Under the pieces are notes generated by a model. The model searched no databases. It had not been told where the DNA came from and saw nothing but the letters and a program-made list of their open reading frames with translations. A stretch of DNA of 13,492 nucleotides from Melampsora larici-populina 98AG31. Its lineage: Eukaryota; Basidiomycota; Pucciniomycetes; Pucciniales; Melampsoraceae. Location: contig NW_006768765.1 in the NCBI RefSeq assembly GCF_000204055.1, positions 930,117-943,608 on the forward strand, read 5' to 3'. Of this stretch, positions 1 to 8,071 are shown piece by piece. The position numbers and the translations under genes are program-made. The number at the start of each line of letters is the position of its first letter. Position 1 is the stretch's first letter.

Positions 1-139
1 TTAAGATTGCCTGGATTGTTGATACATTTGTGTTGTGATATCTAGCATACCATTTTTTTAGTTTATTTTGAGTTCTTATTACGTGTAGTAATTTACTTGT
101 CAAGGACTTCTGGTCACAGTGTTGGTATGTCAATAATTA

Positions 140-307
140 CGGGATACAAAGTTAAAACTGGGATTTTGTTCCCAGTTTCCCAGTTTTTGTTTTTGGCTGT
201 GTTTGGAACTTTCCCACGTTCTCCCAGTTTCCCAGTTTGCGCAAACACAGCCAAAAAGTCCGAATTGGGAAACCCGGATTTGTTCCGGGTTTCTAGTTTG
301 TATCCCG
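140..307. mobile_element. MITE A: 168-bp foldback element flanked by TA
   Basis: The two ends are inverted copies: CGGGATACAAA at 140-150 and its exact reverse complement at 297-307. Similarity continues inward over about 64 bp per arm (140-203 and 244-307) with mismatches. It includes a perfect 14-bp inner match, the TTTTTGGCTGTGTT motif near 190-203 and its complement at 244-257. A TA dinucleotide flanks both ends (138-139 and 308-309), as expected for a target-site duplication of a Tc1/mariner-type element. There is no coding capacity, so it would need a transposase supplied in trans. Superfamily assignment from the TA alone is tentative, because the symmetric flanks TTA/TAA could also be read as part of longer terminal repeats. 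The open frames across it on both strands are by-products of the palindrome. Confidence 0.72.
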
Positions 308-310
308 TAA

Positions 311-717
311 ATGAAGATAAAATTGAAAAGAAGAGTGTGATGGTTTAAGATACAAATGAAGGCATTAGCGGGGTTCACGTCAAATGAAATCAAACCCAAA
401 ATGTGTTTTAGGCATTGCTCGGAAGCCTTAATTTATAACTCACTTTTTAAAGCTTGTAAGTAGCTCTAGAGCCACTTGTGGGCTCTAAAATTATAGGTTG
501 ATGCCTATGATTTTTTTTTGATTGAGAAAAAAACCATTTTTTTATGTCAAGAAAAGGTGTATGAGTTGTTTATTTGTTCCCAACAGTTCTTTTTTTCCTA
601 CTTCTTTCTTGTTGAGTCCATAACAGCAGATAAAATGTACTTTTTTCCACCATATGTACCTTTTTCTCAAAGCTTGTTTTTTTTGTTATAAGATGTAATG
701 GCCTATTTTTAGTCAAT
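311..717. other. AT-rich spacer before the hAT element, no gene
   Basis: No credible coding region. It contains T- and A-homopolymer runs (around 510-545 and 585-600) and one small hairpin with a 7-bp stem, TAGAGCC at 467-473 pairing with GGCTCTA at 481-487. Part of it may be the 5' untranslated or subterminal DNA of the hAT transposon, whose left terminus I could not place. Confidence 0.5.
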
Positions 718-782
718 TCTTACAACATCCAAGTCAGTTTTAGGTAAAATTCATCTTGAACAATCACTTGGATGTTGTAAGA
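718..782. repeat. 17-bp perfect inverted repeat upstream of the hAT start
   Basis: TCTTACAACATCCAAGT at 718-734 is exactly complementary to 766-782, with a 31-bp spacer. The pair lies 36 bp upstream of the most likely hAT start codon at 819. It could fold as a stem-loop in the leader RNA or be subterminal transposase-binding DNA. It also explains why an ATG-like start near 756 is unlikely to be the true one. Confidence 0.8.
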
Positions 783-1262
783 TTCCTTTACTGTCAACTT
801 TCAAGTTCATTGCTCAACATGCCTACTTCAACTGCTCCTACGACTCGATTATCTTCCCAACTTCTCTGTGCGGCTCATGAGTCAGCCAACGCTAGTGGTC
901 CCCCCAGTCCAGTTTCTACTCCTGCCAGCCTAGCCCCTTCCGATTCTGTCTCTGAAGCTATCTCCAATACCACTACCGTTGCACGCTCCTCGTGGGTGTG
1001 GCAGTACTTCAATCAGCAAGATATCGAAGGCCTCCTCAAGAACGTCTGCCAAGCCAATCAAGGCTTTTCCAACAGTGTTACACTTGCCGACAAGGATCCT
1101 GACGCCCCTGTTGTGATCTGAAACAAAAGCCTAGCAATCAACCAAACTGGCAGCACGAAGTCTATGATTAGACACCTCTCAAGCTGCCACCATATCAAGC
1201 CACCGGTCAATACCAATCAGCAAACCATGGCAGCTTTTTTCAATGATGGCAGGCTCGCCAAG

Positions 1263-1328
1263 GTATGTACTTGAGGATCTCACTTCTCATTTTGTTTAAA
1301 TTTTATACTGACCATTTTTTTCTCGTAG
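1263..1328 (+). other. Intron 1 of the hAT transposase relic
   Basis: The 66-bp intron has donor GTATGT and acceptor TCGTAG, with a branch-point-like CTGAC about 20 bp before the acceptor. Removing it joins LAK to VKAFNRAN in one frame. Confidence 0.8.
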
Positions 1329-2393
1329 GTCAAAGCCTTTAACCGAGCAAACCTGAAGGATGCCCTGATTCGCTTGATTGTCAACCGAGAGCTCCCAATC
1401 TCGTTGGTTGATGCTCCAGAGTTTCGGGAGCTCCTTACAATGACCAATCCTGCTACACCTTCAATCCTGTCAAAGCAAACAGCTATATCCGAAGGTATCT
1501 TGTCCAAGTATCAATCGATCCGTGCTGCTATCACCAATGTTTTATCGACGGTTCAACATGTCAGTATAACTTGCGATGGATGGACCTCTCCACGCAACAT
1601 CGCTATGCTTGGCGTGACTGCTCATTGGATTGATGATAATTTCAAGATGTGTGATGTGATTCTTGCTTTGAAACCAATTGATGGACCTCACACCGGAACG
1701 CATCTTGCGACTCTCCTCAAACACACTCTGGACAAGTTCAACATTGGCAAAAACCTCTATTGCATTACCGCAGATAATGCGTCCAACAACTCTACAATGG
1801 GTTGAACTCTTCAAACCATGATCCCGTCCTTTGATGCCTCCGATCGACTCCACGGTTGTGTCGCCCATGTCATCAACTTGGTGGCCAAAGCTGGAATGGT
1901 CGCCTTCGATCAAAAGTTGGCGCCTCCACCAGTCAATGCCCTTGATCCCCAAATTCCCCAACCATCAGTTCCTCTTTTAATCGAGTCGACCCCACATTCT
2001 ACCGTCACTAGCATTCTCACTCGGATTCGTTCCTTCCACAAGAAGATTAAACACAGTCCCCAGCTTACAGCAGCCCTTGATAATGCGGTTCAAGGATGTG
2101 CCAAGCTCAAACGGCAAGTTGGTTTGATTCATGAAGTGTCCACTTGATGGTCTTCAACCCATGATTCTCTCGAACGTTATCTTGAACTCCAGCCAGTGAT
2201 ACGTTATGTGTGCAATGGAAATTCCGCCCTCGAAGACTTTTTGCTTGAAGAGGATGAGTGGCAACTTGTTGAGACACTTGTGCAATTTTTAGCTCCACTT
2301 GCTACTGTCATCAAAGAAATCGAAGGCAACAAGTCCCCAACTTTCTCTAATGTCATGCCTGACTATCAGTGGCTAGTCAAACGACTTGAATCT

Positions 2394-2475
2394 GTGAGTC
2401 TGGTTTTTTCATCTTTTTTTTCTATCATTTTTTCAATGATTCATTAACTGATATGTTTTAATTTCTGTCTTGTAG
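2394..2475 (+). other. Intron 2 of the hAT transposase relic
   Basis: The 82-bp T-rich intron has donor GTGAGT and acceptor TTGTAG. Removing it joins VKRLES to AWHNSNCKE in frame, a typical hAT sequence order. Confidence 0.8.
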
Positions 2476-3101
2476 GCTTGGCACAACTCCAACTGCAAAG
2501 AGTTGAAAGTTTTGATCATGCCAATGATGAAGAAGATCGTTCAATATCAAGAGGCCGCTCAGAAGAAAGCGGTGTATATATGTGCTGCTATCCTTGATCC
2601 TCGCCTCAAAGTCAACACGGTCAAAGCCTCAACAATGGAGTCCCTCGGCTGGGGACCTGAAGATCTAGTCAAGTATTTCACTAATCAAGCAAGAAAATTT
2701 GTACCACCTTGTGATCCTGAGATCGAGATTGTTGATCCTCAAGAAGACACTCTCAACCTCAATTGACCTCAACACTTCATCAAGCGCCGTAAAATGGTTC
2801 CTATCGAGCATGAGGTCAACGAGTATCTCACAGCCCCTCAAGAAGATGAGCAGTGCGATGTTCTTCACTACTGGTTCTTGAATCAGCGTCACTGGCCAAA
2901 TCTAGCACGTACGGCCAAGGCAATGTTGGCTGTGCCTGCCACTAGTGCACCATCTGAGCGGTGTTTCTCTAGTGCTTTAAGAGTAATGAGTGACCATCGA
3001 GCTTCATTCACTACCCAAAATCTTGAGGCCCAAGTGTGCCTCAAAAGCTGGTCCCGCCAGTTCTCCTAAATTTTTTATTTCTTTCTCGGTAGCTATTCTA
3101 C

Positions 3102-3162
3102 ATCTAGTAGCTCACAATTTTTATACACGTAGTTTTTAAATTCTATATCTAGTAGCTCACAA
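3102..3162. repeat. 16-bp direct repeat just after the hAT stop codon
   Basis: ATCTAGTAGCTCACAA occurs exactly at 3102-3117 and 3147-3162, 45 bp apart. Each copy is followed shortly by TTATACAC. The position, just past the transposase stop, fits subterminal repeats of a hAT element, but no binding role is shown. Confidence 0.8.
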
Positions 3163-3288
3163 GTTATACACATTGTTTCTAAGTGATTGATAGCTTTGTA
3201 CTTGATCTAGATACTGATAGTGATGCTATATTATGCTTCTTTGAACCTGAAATCTATGCTTTTGCCCTCTTTTTCCGTGCCCAAAATG

Positions 3289-3434
3289 AGCCCCGCCCCG
3301 CTCAGCCCGACACCCTACATCATGGGGCATGCCCTGGTGGGCCCTGCCTGAATTCTGGATGGCTTCGGGCCTTGATGGGGCAGGGCCAGGCCCCGTGGCC
3401 GGCCACGAAGTTACGGGGCCGGGTCATAGCCCTA
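3289..3434. other. GC-rich block, candidate right terminus of the hAT element
   Basis: A sharp GC-rich island in AT-rich DNA, full of GGCC and GCCC words, ending near GGGCCGGGTCATAGCCCTA. Read from the outside inward it begins TAGGGCTATGACCCGG, in the style of hAT ends, which often start with a TAGGG- or CAGGG-like terminal repeat followed by GC-rich subterminal DNA. If so, the element ends at 3434 and the 8 bp at 3435-3442 (GCTATTAT) would be the target duplication. No matching left end is visible in the window, so this is an inference. Confidence 0.35.
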
Positions 3435-3442
3435 GCTATTAT

Positions 3443-4173
3443 GAGTACGGTTTGGGAAAGGTTGTTTCACTTATTGTTTTTCATTTCTCTATTTTGGGAA
3501 TAGGTTGCCTGTGACCTGAGATTTTCTTTCTATGTTTGTTTTTGTGTTCTCTTATAGATATATATACTACTGTCATTGTTCCACTGAGTTTCTTTCCTCA
3601 TTGGAAAGAAACTGTAAGTGTCTTGCTTTTTCAATTAGACTAACAATTCATCCTTCTAACAACTGTTCTTACTGGTTACAACATCTCTGTTATGGTATCT
3701 TTATCTTTTAACTTACAACCATCTCATTTATCAATGCCTGCAATCCCTGTTGCTTTTACGCAAAGGTTTGTCTTAGTGTTTCCCTTATCTCTCTACTTTA
3801 TTTTCTCTTTACTAACTTGTGGTGTGGTCAGGTCTGTTCTTTTTAGTTGCTCTTTGAAGCACTTGAGGCTTGTGCTGTTTACTCATGTCTGTACCTGTTA
3901 CCCCGAGTCTCTTCCTAATGGCATAGCCATGGCTTCTTTGAGCATCTGTCCTCTCAACTTTGCAATTTGAACCCATTTTGGGATTGAGCAGAATCTAGTG
4001 AACATGTGATTGATTTGAAACTGTTCTGAATGATTATACATCTGAACCCTTAGTGGGATTGAACAGATTGTGAAAGATTGCTTTTTGAAAAACAAAGGGG
4101 GACGGCTGTTATCTGTGACGTTGACCTCCCTTGTCCCGCAGCTGTTTTCCTTGGGGTTGATCCTGTACTACTG
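3443..4173. other. Gene-poor spacer with a hairpin and a degenerate direct repeat
   Basis: No protein family is recognisable. The longest open stretch (3692-3970, plus strand) would be hydrophobic and without motifs, and I do not call it a gene. Two structures stand out: a perfect hairpin with an 11-bp stem at 3587-3597 and 3603-3613 around a 5-nt loop, and a 27-bp direct repeat with about five mismatches at 3968-3994 and 4043-4069 (TGAACCC...TGGGATTGA). Confidence 0.5.
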
Positions 4174-4352
4174 TTTCATTATATCTTGGACATCAAGAAA
4201 AAATAATGAAGTTGAAATTTCAGTTCTTAACTGGATTTAAACACAGCAATCACTGTATTGTCTGTTTTTCATTGGTGAATTTTGAAGTTTAATCTACTTC
4301 AAGGTAGTAAAAACTTCATTATTTGTTTCTTGATGTCCAACATATAATGAAA
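4174..4352. mobile_element. MITE B: 179-bp element with 40-bp terminal inverted repeats
   Basis: The left arm 4174-4213 begins TTTCATTATATCTTGGACAT. The right arm 4312-4352 is its reverse complement with one substitution and one inserted base. The roughly 100-bp interior is non-coding. The size, AT-rich ends and lack of an open frame fit a miniature inverted-repeat transposable element. I could not identify a clean target-site duplication (flanks ...CTACTG and TAGCTG), so the exact ends and superfamily are open. Confidence 0.75.
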
Positions 4353-5101
4353 TAGCTGTATATAAGAATGGAAATGATAGAATCTCTTATTTTAAAATGA
4401 AATTTGCAACAAATGGAAATGCTTTTGGTGTATCTAGTATCTCATGTTTGAACTATGTAAGCTACCTTTTTTGGCTCAGGCATTGAATATCCGGCAACTT
4501 ACCTGGTTGGCGTTTGGGCGGCAGTTAATACAAAAAAAAACCAACAGGAATACCCCAAAAGGGGTCGGGGAGCCTGTACAAGCGTTGGGACAGGGCCCAG
4601 GCAGGCCACTACTCGACGGATAGTGGCCGGGACGGGCCGAGTTTACATACACTTGCTTCAGTGTACTCGTACTTTGGCTAGGTATTGCACAAAGAATGCA
4701 TTCAGTAAAAAACAGAATTCACTCTAGTTGTGAGCATCAGCAGAGTTGTGATTCCCAATTCCCGCCTGCCACCCGGACGGATCACAATTTGTAAATTTCC
4801 TGCGCAGTAAATGCTGCATGCCTCATCCGGTCACAAGCATCTATTCACCAATTCCCAAACCAAACGTGAGATATTCAGTCATTGGTAATGCCCTTGTTGA
4901 CTGAGGTTGTGCGTAATCAAGGCTCTCTCCAAGGTGGGCACAACAGAGGGTTGTAAAAAACCTTTGGTCCTTTTCAGACAATCCACCAACAGTGTTGCAA
5001 AGCTGGTGAGCTGCGCTAAGGTTATCAATTCTCATATTTCAGGATAGGTAGCGGGCACCTTTTTGACGACATCCTTCGATAGCATCATTTTAGAATACAA
5101 C
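4353..5101. other. Spacer with a GC-rich island and hairpin, no gene
   Basis: No coding region is supported. At about 4557-4635 the base composition turns GC-rich. An 8-bp stem, GGCCACTA at 4604-4611 pairing with TAGTGGCC at 4621-4628, lies in it, followed by GGGACGGGCCGAG. This resembles the GC-rich block after the hAT relic and may be a leftover transposon end. The rest, including the weak open frame at 4841-5035 on the minus strand, shows nothing recognisable. Confidence 0.45.
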
Positions 5102-5178
5102 AGGGCAGGTCAAGTAGGCCACTTTTTTGCTCATTTATGGGCCAAAACGAGTGAAAAAGTGGCCTACTTACCTGCCCT
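5102..5178. repeat. Element C: 77-bp near-perfect foldback
   Basis: AGGGCAGGTCAAGTAGGCCA at the left end is mirrored at the right end, which closes with TAAGTAGGC-type sequence in inverse order (TGGCCTACTTACCTGCCCT). Each arm is about 31 bp, differing by two single-base insertions, with a short loop around GCTCATTTATGGGCCAAAACGAG. As RNA it would form a strong hairpin. It is either a very small MITE or a hairpin RNA source. No clear target duplication is seen. Confidence 0.75.
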
Positions 5179-6110
5179 AATTGTTCACAATCATATGATA
5201 TGATATGATGTTGATGAGCTGCGATGACAAGATTGGAACAATAGGAAGAGTTGGATGGGAAGCTTAGTTAATTTTAGGGCGGGATATTGGTCTTGAAGTG
5301 TGGAAATGTCAATATCCTTTGGTACACTGTCAAACGTATTGGAACATACGAGAAACTGTGGATGGCTGCGGCTTCTTCTTGTGGCATTGGTAAGTACAGC
5401 TGTTTCAACAAAGATTGATTTTTTTTGAAAATCTCGCCAATGTGCAAAACCCGGGTTTTGTCCTGTTTTGTCCCTCACCCGATTTTGTCTCTCCGCTAAT
5501 TGGAAGAATACAGAAAAGAATAAACCTGTAAATCAAGTTTTGTCTCTGGTTTTACCCGCTGCGGAGACAACTTTCTCCAAAAAAAGTTGTCAACCTTTCT
5601 TGAAACGGCTGTACATGCATCCGGCCCGCGGGCGGGAATCGGCTTGCACATATAGGGCGAATGTTCACGTCTACATAGTCGAACTCCTGTTAAACTCACG
5701 TTAGCCCCCGCGTTACATATATCGGGTTGATTCCCCGCTGCTTCTCGCACGCTTCGAGCGCAGCGAAGCTGTCAATATCTGCTCTCTTTTAGAAGGTCAA
5801 TGATCCCACGGATGACAGTGATATCTGGTCAAAAACTAGATTACTCCTGATATGTCCTCACAACACTAGACAAACAAAAGTGGCCTTTGATTCTCACAAC
5901 GGTCATACCACACAGCCTGTCCAATCTTGAGCAGGGTTTCCGCAAAACTCGAGCGAATTGGCTCATAACTTTGGCAAGCTTTGTGCAATCATAAGCTTAA
6001 CTAAGCCCCTCTTCCGACGCGACCACGTCCGCTCTTGAAGTGCATCAAGACTCGCGGCAGCTGTTTCATGCAACATTAGGTATGTGTCTCCTTTTACGTC
6101 CTCGGCCATA
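5179..6110. other. Upstream spacer of the acyltransferase gene, no gene recognised
   Basis: No protein family is visible. Small structures include a 16-bp perfect palindrome CAAAACCCGGGTTTTG at 5445-5460. After it, TTTTGTC-type words recur (about 5456, 5464, 5481 and 5537). A GACAACTTT/AAAGTTGTC pair lies near 5566-5590. The composition is more GC-rich around 5620-5760. The minus-strand frame 5191-5478 and the opposite-strand pair at 5468-5750 carry no motif and are not called. Confidence 0.45.
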
Positions 6111-6118
6111 CATATAAG
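6111..6118 (+). promoter_or_regulatory. TATA-like element of the acyltransferase gene
   Basis: CATATAAG lies about 120 bp before the start codon at 6235, followed by a pyrimidine-rich and CAAT-containing leader (AGCCAATCAACCAACTCC near 6198-6215). The placement suits a fungal core promoter, but the match is short and could be chance. Confidence 0.3.
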
Positions 6119-6234
6119 TCCCCCCAAGTCATCTTGCTATCAATTTTTTCGCACTCAAACTCGCCCATCTTGTCTCGAATAGCTATCAATAAATCCTAGC
6201 CAATCAACCAACTCCACCGCTTCATTTTTCAAGA

Positions 6235-8071
6235 ATGTCGATAGCGACCTACATAGCTCCTTATTTGTTTACAGTGCCGTTGGCATTGCAGGCCTTCTGG
6301 CGACATCCGTATTACGTGAACAGCAAGGCGGCCAGCGCAGCACGGGCGTTCCTCATGCCAGCGACAATATACTTCGCGTTGACAAGCAATCGTGCTAGAC
6401 ACATCGAGCCTCGCGACACAAACTTTCATGTCAATTTTTCAATCTGTTCCTTCCTCACAGTGCATGTTGTATGTCTCGCCATACAGCTTGGGCTCTCACA
6501 GGACCCACCCCTGCCAGTATCTAGTAAGCATTGGTATCATAATTCTATCTTCCAGAAATATGTTCTTATCCATGCACTTTGTTGCAACAAAACCTCTAGA
6601 TGAGCTCGAACCCAAGGAAAAGATGGGTGAAGATAATTCACACAAATTGTCAGCAAGTATCGACGTACAATCAGCCCCTTCATGGGGTGAACTTATCAAG
6701 TTTACTGTTTGGTTTCTTACTAGGTATGTTACTGGGTTGTCCTAGACATATGCCAATTTCAAAAACTCGAGAAAGTGACTGGAATATGAAAAGTTGAATT
6801 TCCTACTTCTGCTTTCAATTAGCCCTCGGTTTGTTGGAACTACTTGGGCTCCCCCAAGTTCTGTTTTACCTCCTGCTCCTAAGCTTTCTATGAGAGATTT
6901 CTTTACAAAGACTATGAAGAATACTTTGAAGCATCACTTCTTGTTTGTATTATGTTGGTTTGTGGGTGTAATAATTACACAGCATCCGCAGGGATCCTAT
7001 GGGTTTCTGACCCAAGAATGTAGGTTACCTGAAGGTCGCTTGTTGAAGATTTTAGCTCCATACTTCAATAGCATACCTTTCGTGGTCAGTTTCTTTTTGC
7101 CTAATGCGCAATATCTCAAGCTACCTGGACTTCTTCTCAGAAAATGATTTTCTCTTTTACCTTGAAATATCTATGTACAGTTTGCTACATGGCTTACCAT
7201 AGAAAATGTGCGCAACGTGGCGACACTTATAGAGCTAGCAGTATACTACTTTGGTCCTCGGATTTTACCGAAGACTCTTGCACCAGGCCCATTCGATAGC
7301 TCACTCTACCCACCCATCTATCCCGACCTTTGGGGGCAATGCAGCATAGCTCAGTTTTGGTCCAGAGGTAAATTTGCAAGCTGTCGTCTAGGGTGGACGA
7401 GAATATCGGCTGACGAATATCGTGCGACGATCAAAATAGGCTGGCACGCTGCACTTCGTCGCGATATCATCTTCTGTGTGGGTGCGCCGGTTGCGCGCCT
7501 GTTCTCCCCCTTTGGACGAACTCTTAGTGGATTCACAGGCAGCATTAGTGCAATGCTCTTCAGTGCCTTCTTTCATGAATATGGTTAATATCCTTCATAC
7601 CTCGTAATCATCTGAAGTCACATACGTAAGTGGATTGCTCACGGTTTGTCTCTTTCAGTTGTGATATCTTCTGCCCCAGCCCCGGATCCAACCTGGGGTA
7701 CTGCCAAATTGTGGATATGCAGTTCGGTTGCAATCGGTTTTGAGTATTTGTTTACCATGGTCACGGGAAAGAGAGTAGGTGGAGTTTTAGGCAAGGTATG
7801 GACCTACAGTGTGCTATTTATTCTATCACTGCATACCGTCACTAAATGGTAAGCCAGAACGATAGAAATCAAGATAAACGAGGTTTGGAACTGAAATGAT
7901 TGTTAAACCTTTCTTGCCAGGTTGGAATTTGGTCTTGGGCAAGTAGGGATTCTTCCAGTTTCTCTTTGGACATGGCATAGATATGTGATTCCCTTTGGGC
8001 CTTCTCTTCCTGAACCTTGGATATCTCAAACACAAGGAGGCAAGTCAAATATCAAAGTTACCCGTCTTTGA
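6235..8071 (+). CDS. Wax-synthase-like membrane-bound O-acyltransferase, seven exons
   Basis: The model joins 6235-6523, 6600-6723, 6823-7084, 7181-7367, 7440-7583, 7659-7848 and 7921-8071, giving 448 residues. All six introns (72-99 bp) are GT-AG and keep the frame. The product has many hydrophobic segments (about residues 4-22, 33-50, 66-88, 176-192 and several after 290), so it should be a multi-pass membrane protein, probably of the ER. Family hallmarks are SPRFVGTTW (about 138-146), AQFWSRGWH (about 282-290, the FW..RWH signature) and FHEY (332-335), whose His is the presumed catalytic residue. The family transfers acyl groups to hydroxyls of fatty alcohols, sterols or secondary metabolites, as in plant wax synthases and fungal Tri7-type acetyltransferases; the substrate here is unknown. 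The start has AAGAATG context. It has no co-directional neighbour gene. The third donor (GTCAGT) is the least certain splice. Confidence 0.82.
7368..7439 (+). other. Stop-free 72-bp intron inside the acyltransferase signature
   Basis: Donor GTAAAT and acceptor AAATAG. The length is a multiple of three and there is no in-frame stop, so retention would add 24 residues without breaking the frame. Splicing it out restores FWSRG-WHAALRRD, the expected family motif, which is why I treat it as an intron rather than coding sequence. Confidence 0.75.

Larger units (their letters stand above)
819..3069 (+). pseudogene. Decayed hAT-superfamily transposase (3 exons, 4 in-frame stops)
   Basis: The conceptual product is about 700 codons, joined as 819-1262, 1329-2393 and 2476-3069. 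Intron 1 is 66 bp (GTATGT...CGTAG) and intron 2 is 82 bp (GTGAGT...TGTAG); both splices keep the frame. Recognisable parts in order are: a BED-type zinc-finger-like region around residues 80-130 (with GSTKSMIRHL); the transposase core with CDGWTS (catalytic-type Asp near residue 231) and TADNASNN (Asp near 297); GCVAHVINL; a disrupted RWSST motif; and a C-terminal hAT dimerisation domain at about 615-695 containing PATSAPSERCFSSA. TGA codons interrupt it at 1119-1121, 1803-1805, 2145-2147 and 2764-2766, so it cannot make transposase. I chose ATG 819 because the frame upstream of it lies inside a palindrome. The family call is firm; boundaries and the ancestral start are less certain. Confidence 0.9.

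Noticed and set aside
97..399. Opposite-strand open frames of about 85 codons near the left edge
   Set aside because: They lie across the palindromic MITE A and are explained by its symmetry; no protein motif.
1280..1961. Minus-strand open frames across the hAT relic
   Set aside because: Antisense shadows of the transposase exons, which carry the real motifs on the plus strand.
3183..3514. Two overlapping plus-strand frames through the GC-rich block
   Set aside because: Composition follows the GC-rich repeat; no start context, motif or family resemblance.
3692..3970. Hydrophobic 92-codon frame
   Set aside because: T-rich DNA encodes hydrophobic residues by default; no motif, and neighbouring sequence is non-coding.
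5191..5478. Minus-strand 95-codon frame
   Set aside because: Plausible composition but no recognisable family, and it overlaps the palindrome cluster. Transcript evidence would be needed.
7388..7576. Antisense frames in the acyltransferase gene
   Set aside because: Shadows of exons 4-5, where the plus strand gives the conserved family motifs.
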